A stretch of DNA of 7,643 bases from Syntrophales bacterium (GTDB lineage Bacteria > Desulfobacterota > Syntrophia > Syntrophales > UBA2192): contig JALOPC010000063.1 in the NCBI GenBank assembly GCA_025454095.1, forward strand, positions 1 through 7,643, in the 5' to 3' direction. The first letter of the stretch is position 1, and each line of letters opens with the position of its first letter. The notes beneath the pieces are model-generated. The model ran no database searches and was not told the DNA's origin. It saw only the letters and a list, made by a program, of their open reading frames with translations. Position numbers and translations under genes: made by a program. This document shows positions 6,543-7,643 of the stretch, piece after piece.

Positions 6543-6611
6543 ATGCCCGTCTCATCCCGGCCGTTCCCGGGATCGTTTCTGCGGTTCTCTTCGATAAATT
6601 CCTATCTTTGA
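6543..6611 (+). CDS. Possible 22-codon leader peptide of cstA
   Basis: An ATG at 6543 is preceded by AGGAGG (6531-6536) at an ideal 6-nt spacing and opens a 22-residue frame beginning MPVSSRPFPG and ending SSINSYL. It has 6 serines and 3 phenylalanines, with no recognisable domain. Its TGA (6609-6611) abuts the cstA ribosome site (AAGGAGG from 6611), so ribosomes finishing it would be next to the cstA start. This layout suggests translational coupling or a regulatory leader. The frame is short enough to arise by chance, and a GC-rich hairpin lies within it. The strength of the ribosome site is the main support. Confidence 0.35.
   Translation: MPVSSRPFPGSFLRFSSINSYL
6554..6573 (+). other. GC-rich hairpin in the cstA leader
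   Basis: ATCCCGG (6554-6560) pairs perfectly with CCGGGAT (6567-6573) around a 6-nt loop in the predicted cstA leader RNA. It lacks a following T-run, so it is not a standard terminator. It sits inside the possible leader-peptide frame, so translation of that frame would open it. Confidence 0.45.
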
Positions 6612-6623
6612 AGGAGGGGGATT

Positions 6624-7643
6624 ATGGTAGCAACAACCACAGTCATCATCATCATCGGCTTTCTGATCTACATGGGGCTGTACTGGACGTACGGCAAGAA
6701 GATCGAAAAGGACGTCGTCAAGGCCGACGACAAGAACGCCCCGCCGTCCCAGCGCCTCTACGACGGCGTGGACTACGTCCCGGCCCACAAGGCGGTCCTC
6801 TTCGGTCACCACTTCTCGTCCATCGCCGGCGCGGGGCCCCTCGTCGGCCCGGCCATGGCCATGGTCTGGGGCTGGCTCCCGGGTCTTCTCTGGGTCTGGT
6901 TCGGCAACGTGCTGATCGGCTCGATCCACGACTACCTGGCGCTCATGGCCTCGGTGCGCTACGACGCCAAGTCGGTGCAGTTCGTCGCGACGGACCTCAT
7001 CTCGAAGCGGACGGGCCGGTCCTTCTACTGGATCGTCTTCTTCCTGCTCATCCTCGTCGTGGCGGCCTTCGCCAACGTCATCGGTTCGATGTTCGCCAGG
7101 ACGCCCTCCATCGGGTCGGCCTCGATCTTCATGACCATCGCCGCCATCATCCTGGGGGTGCTCATCTACCAGATGAAGATGAACCTGACGGGGGCCACGG
7201 TCATCGGGATCGTCCTGATGGCCATCGCCGTCTGGATGGGGCCCATGTTTCCGATTCCGCTGAGCTACGAGACCTGGATGGTGATCCTTCTCGTCTACAT
7301 CATCATCGCCGCGTCCATCCCGGTGAACCTCCTGCTGCAGCCGCGGGACTACCTCAACTCGTTCCTGCTCTACTTCGGCATCGCCATCGGCTTCATCGCC
7401 GCCATGGTGACCTTCAAGGGGATGGAAGCGCCGGCGTTCTCGGCATTCTCGCCGATCCTGCTGGGCGGCCAGCCCACACCCTTCTGGCCCGCGATCCCGC
7501 TGGTCATCGCCTGCGGGTCGCTCTCGGGGTTCCACTCCCTGGTTGCCTCGGGGACGTCCTCGAAGCAGCTCTCGAAGGAGACGGACGCCCTCTTCGTGGG
7601 CTACGGCGGCATGTTCACGGAAGGCTTCCTCTCGACGGTCATC
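6624..7643 (+). CDS. cstA: Carbon starvation protein A (CstA family transporter), N-terminal part
   Basis: The first 340 codons are present and the frame stays open to the right edge. CstA proteins are inner-membrane transporters for pyruvate and/or peptides, induced on carbon limitation in Escherichia coli. Family motifs are clear: GHHFSSIAGAGPLVGPA at 61-77, GSIHDYLALMASVRY at 99-113, LLLQPRDYLNSFLL at 236-249, and SGFHSLVASGTSSKQL at 301-316. Hydrophobic membrane segments fall at about 4-22, 78-98, 134-155, 167-182, 189-206, 216-238 and 245-263. The ATG at 6624 follows AAGGAGG at 6611-6617 with 6-nt spacing. It is divergent from the XRE-cupin regulator, which is its likely controller, and its leader carries a possible short upstream frame. 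Transport of pyruvate versus peptides cannot be read from the sequence. Confidence 0.93.
   Translation, partial: MVATTTVIIIIGFLIYMGLYWTYGKKIEKDVVKADDKNAPPSQRLYDGVDYVPAHKAVLFGHHFSSIAGAGPLVGPAMAMVWGWLPGLLWVWFGNVLIGSIHDYLALMASVRYDAKSVQFVATDLISKRTGRSFYWIVFFLLILVVAAFANVIGSMFARTPSIGSASIFMTIAAIILGVLIYQMKMNLTGATVIGIVLMAIAVWMGPMFPIPLSYETWMVILLVYIIIAASIPVNLLLQPRDYLNSFLLYFGIAIGFIAAMVTFKGMEAPAFSAFSPILLGGQPTPFWPAIPLVIACGSLSGFHSLVASGTSSKQLSKETDALFVGYGGMFTEGFLSTVI

Noticed and set aside
6552..7535. 327-residue minus-strand frame opposite cstA
   Set aside because: Its composition is extremely rich in Asp, Glu, His and Arg, as expected from the antisense of a membrane protein gene; the plus strand has clear CstA motifs.

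Overview
This GC-rich window (apart from one short AT-rich patch near 925-965) looks like a strictly anaerobic bacterium. A Desulfobacterota/Syntrophales-type genome is my best guess. It rests on the four-subunit 2-oxoacid:ferredoxin oxidoreductase with a GltD-like fused subunit, and on a CstA transporter paired with an XRE-cupin regulator. That assignment is inference; the sequence holds no rRNA or tRNA.

Layout. Positions 1-5591 hold one tightly packed minus-strand run of genes, read right to left. It starts with porG (gamma subunit), then a GltD-like flavoprotein fused to a PorD-like double [4Fe-4S] domain, then porA (alpha) and porB (beta, thiamine diphosphate). A secreted protein with a degenerate HAD-like domain and the start of a Tat-exported aldo/keto reductase follow; the reductase runs off the left edge. 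Junctions are short (4-bp and 11-bp overlaps, gaps of about 7, 23 and 62 bp), which suggests one transcription unit. Positions 5592-5765 are non-coding and carry a cluster of inverted and direct repeats that contains a perfect copy of the common 13-nt Illumina adapter end, so a chimeric assembly join there must be considered. Positions 5766-6374 encode an XRE-cupin regulator on the minus strand. A 249-bp divergent control region (6375-6623) follows, with a good sigma-70-type promoter facing each way, two palindromic operator candidates, and a possible 22-codon leader peptide ahead of cstA. From 6624 to the right edge is the first 340 codons of cstA on the plus strand.

How the genes work together. 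The Por subunits plus the fusion protein should form a CoA-dependent oxidative decarboxylase of a 2-oxoacid (pyruvate or a branched-chain 2-oxoacid). Its electrons could pass through the Fe-S domains to FAD and NAD(P) as well as to ferredoxin. CstA-family proteins import pyruvate or peptides, so the two halves of the window could be linked by pyruvate metabolism, but only if the join at 5612-5706 is genuine. I see no mobile element, CRISPR array or RNA gene.
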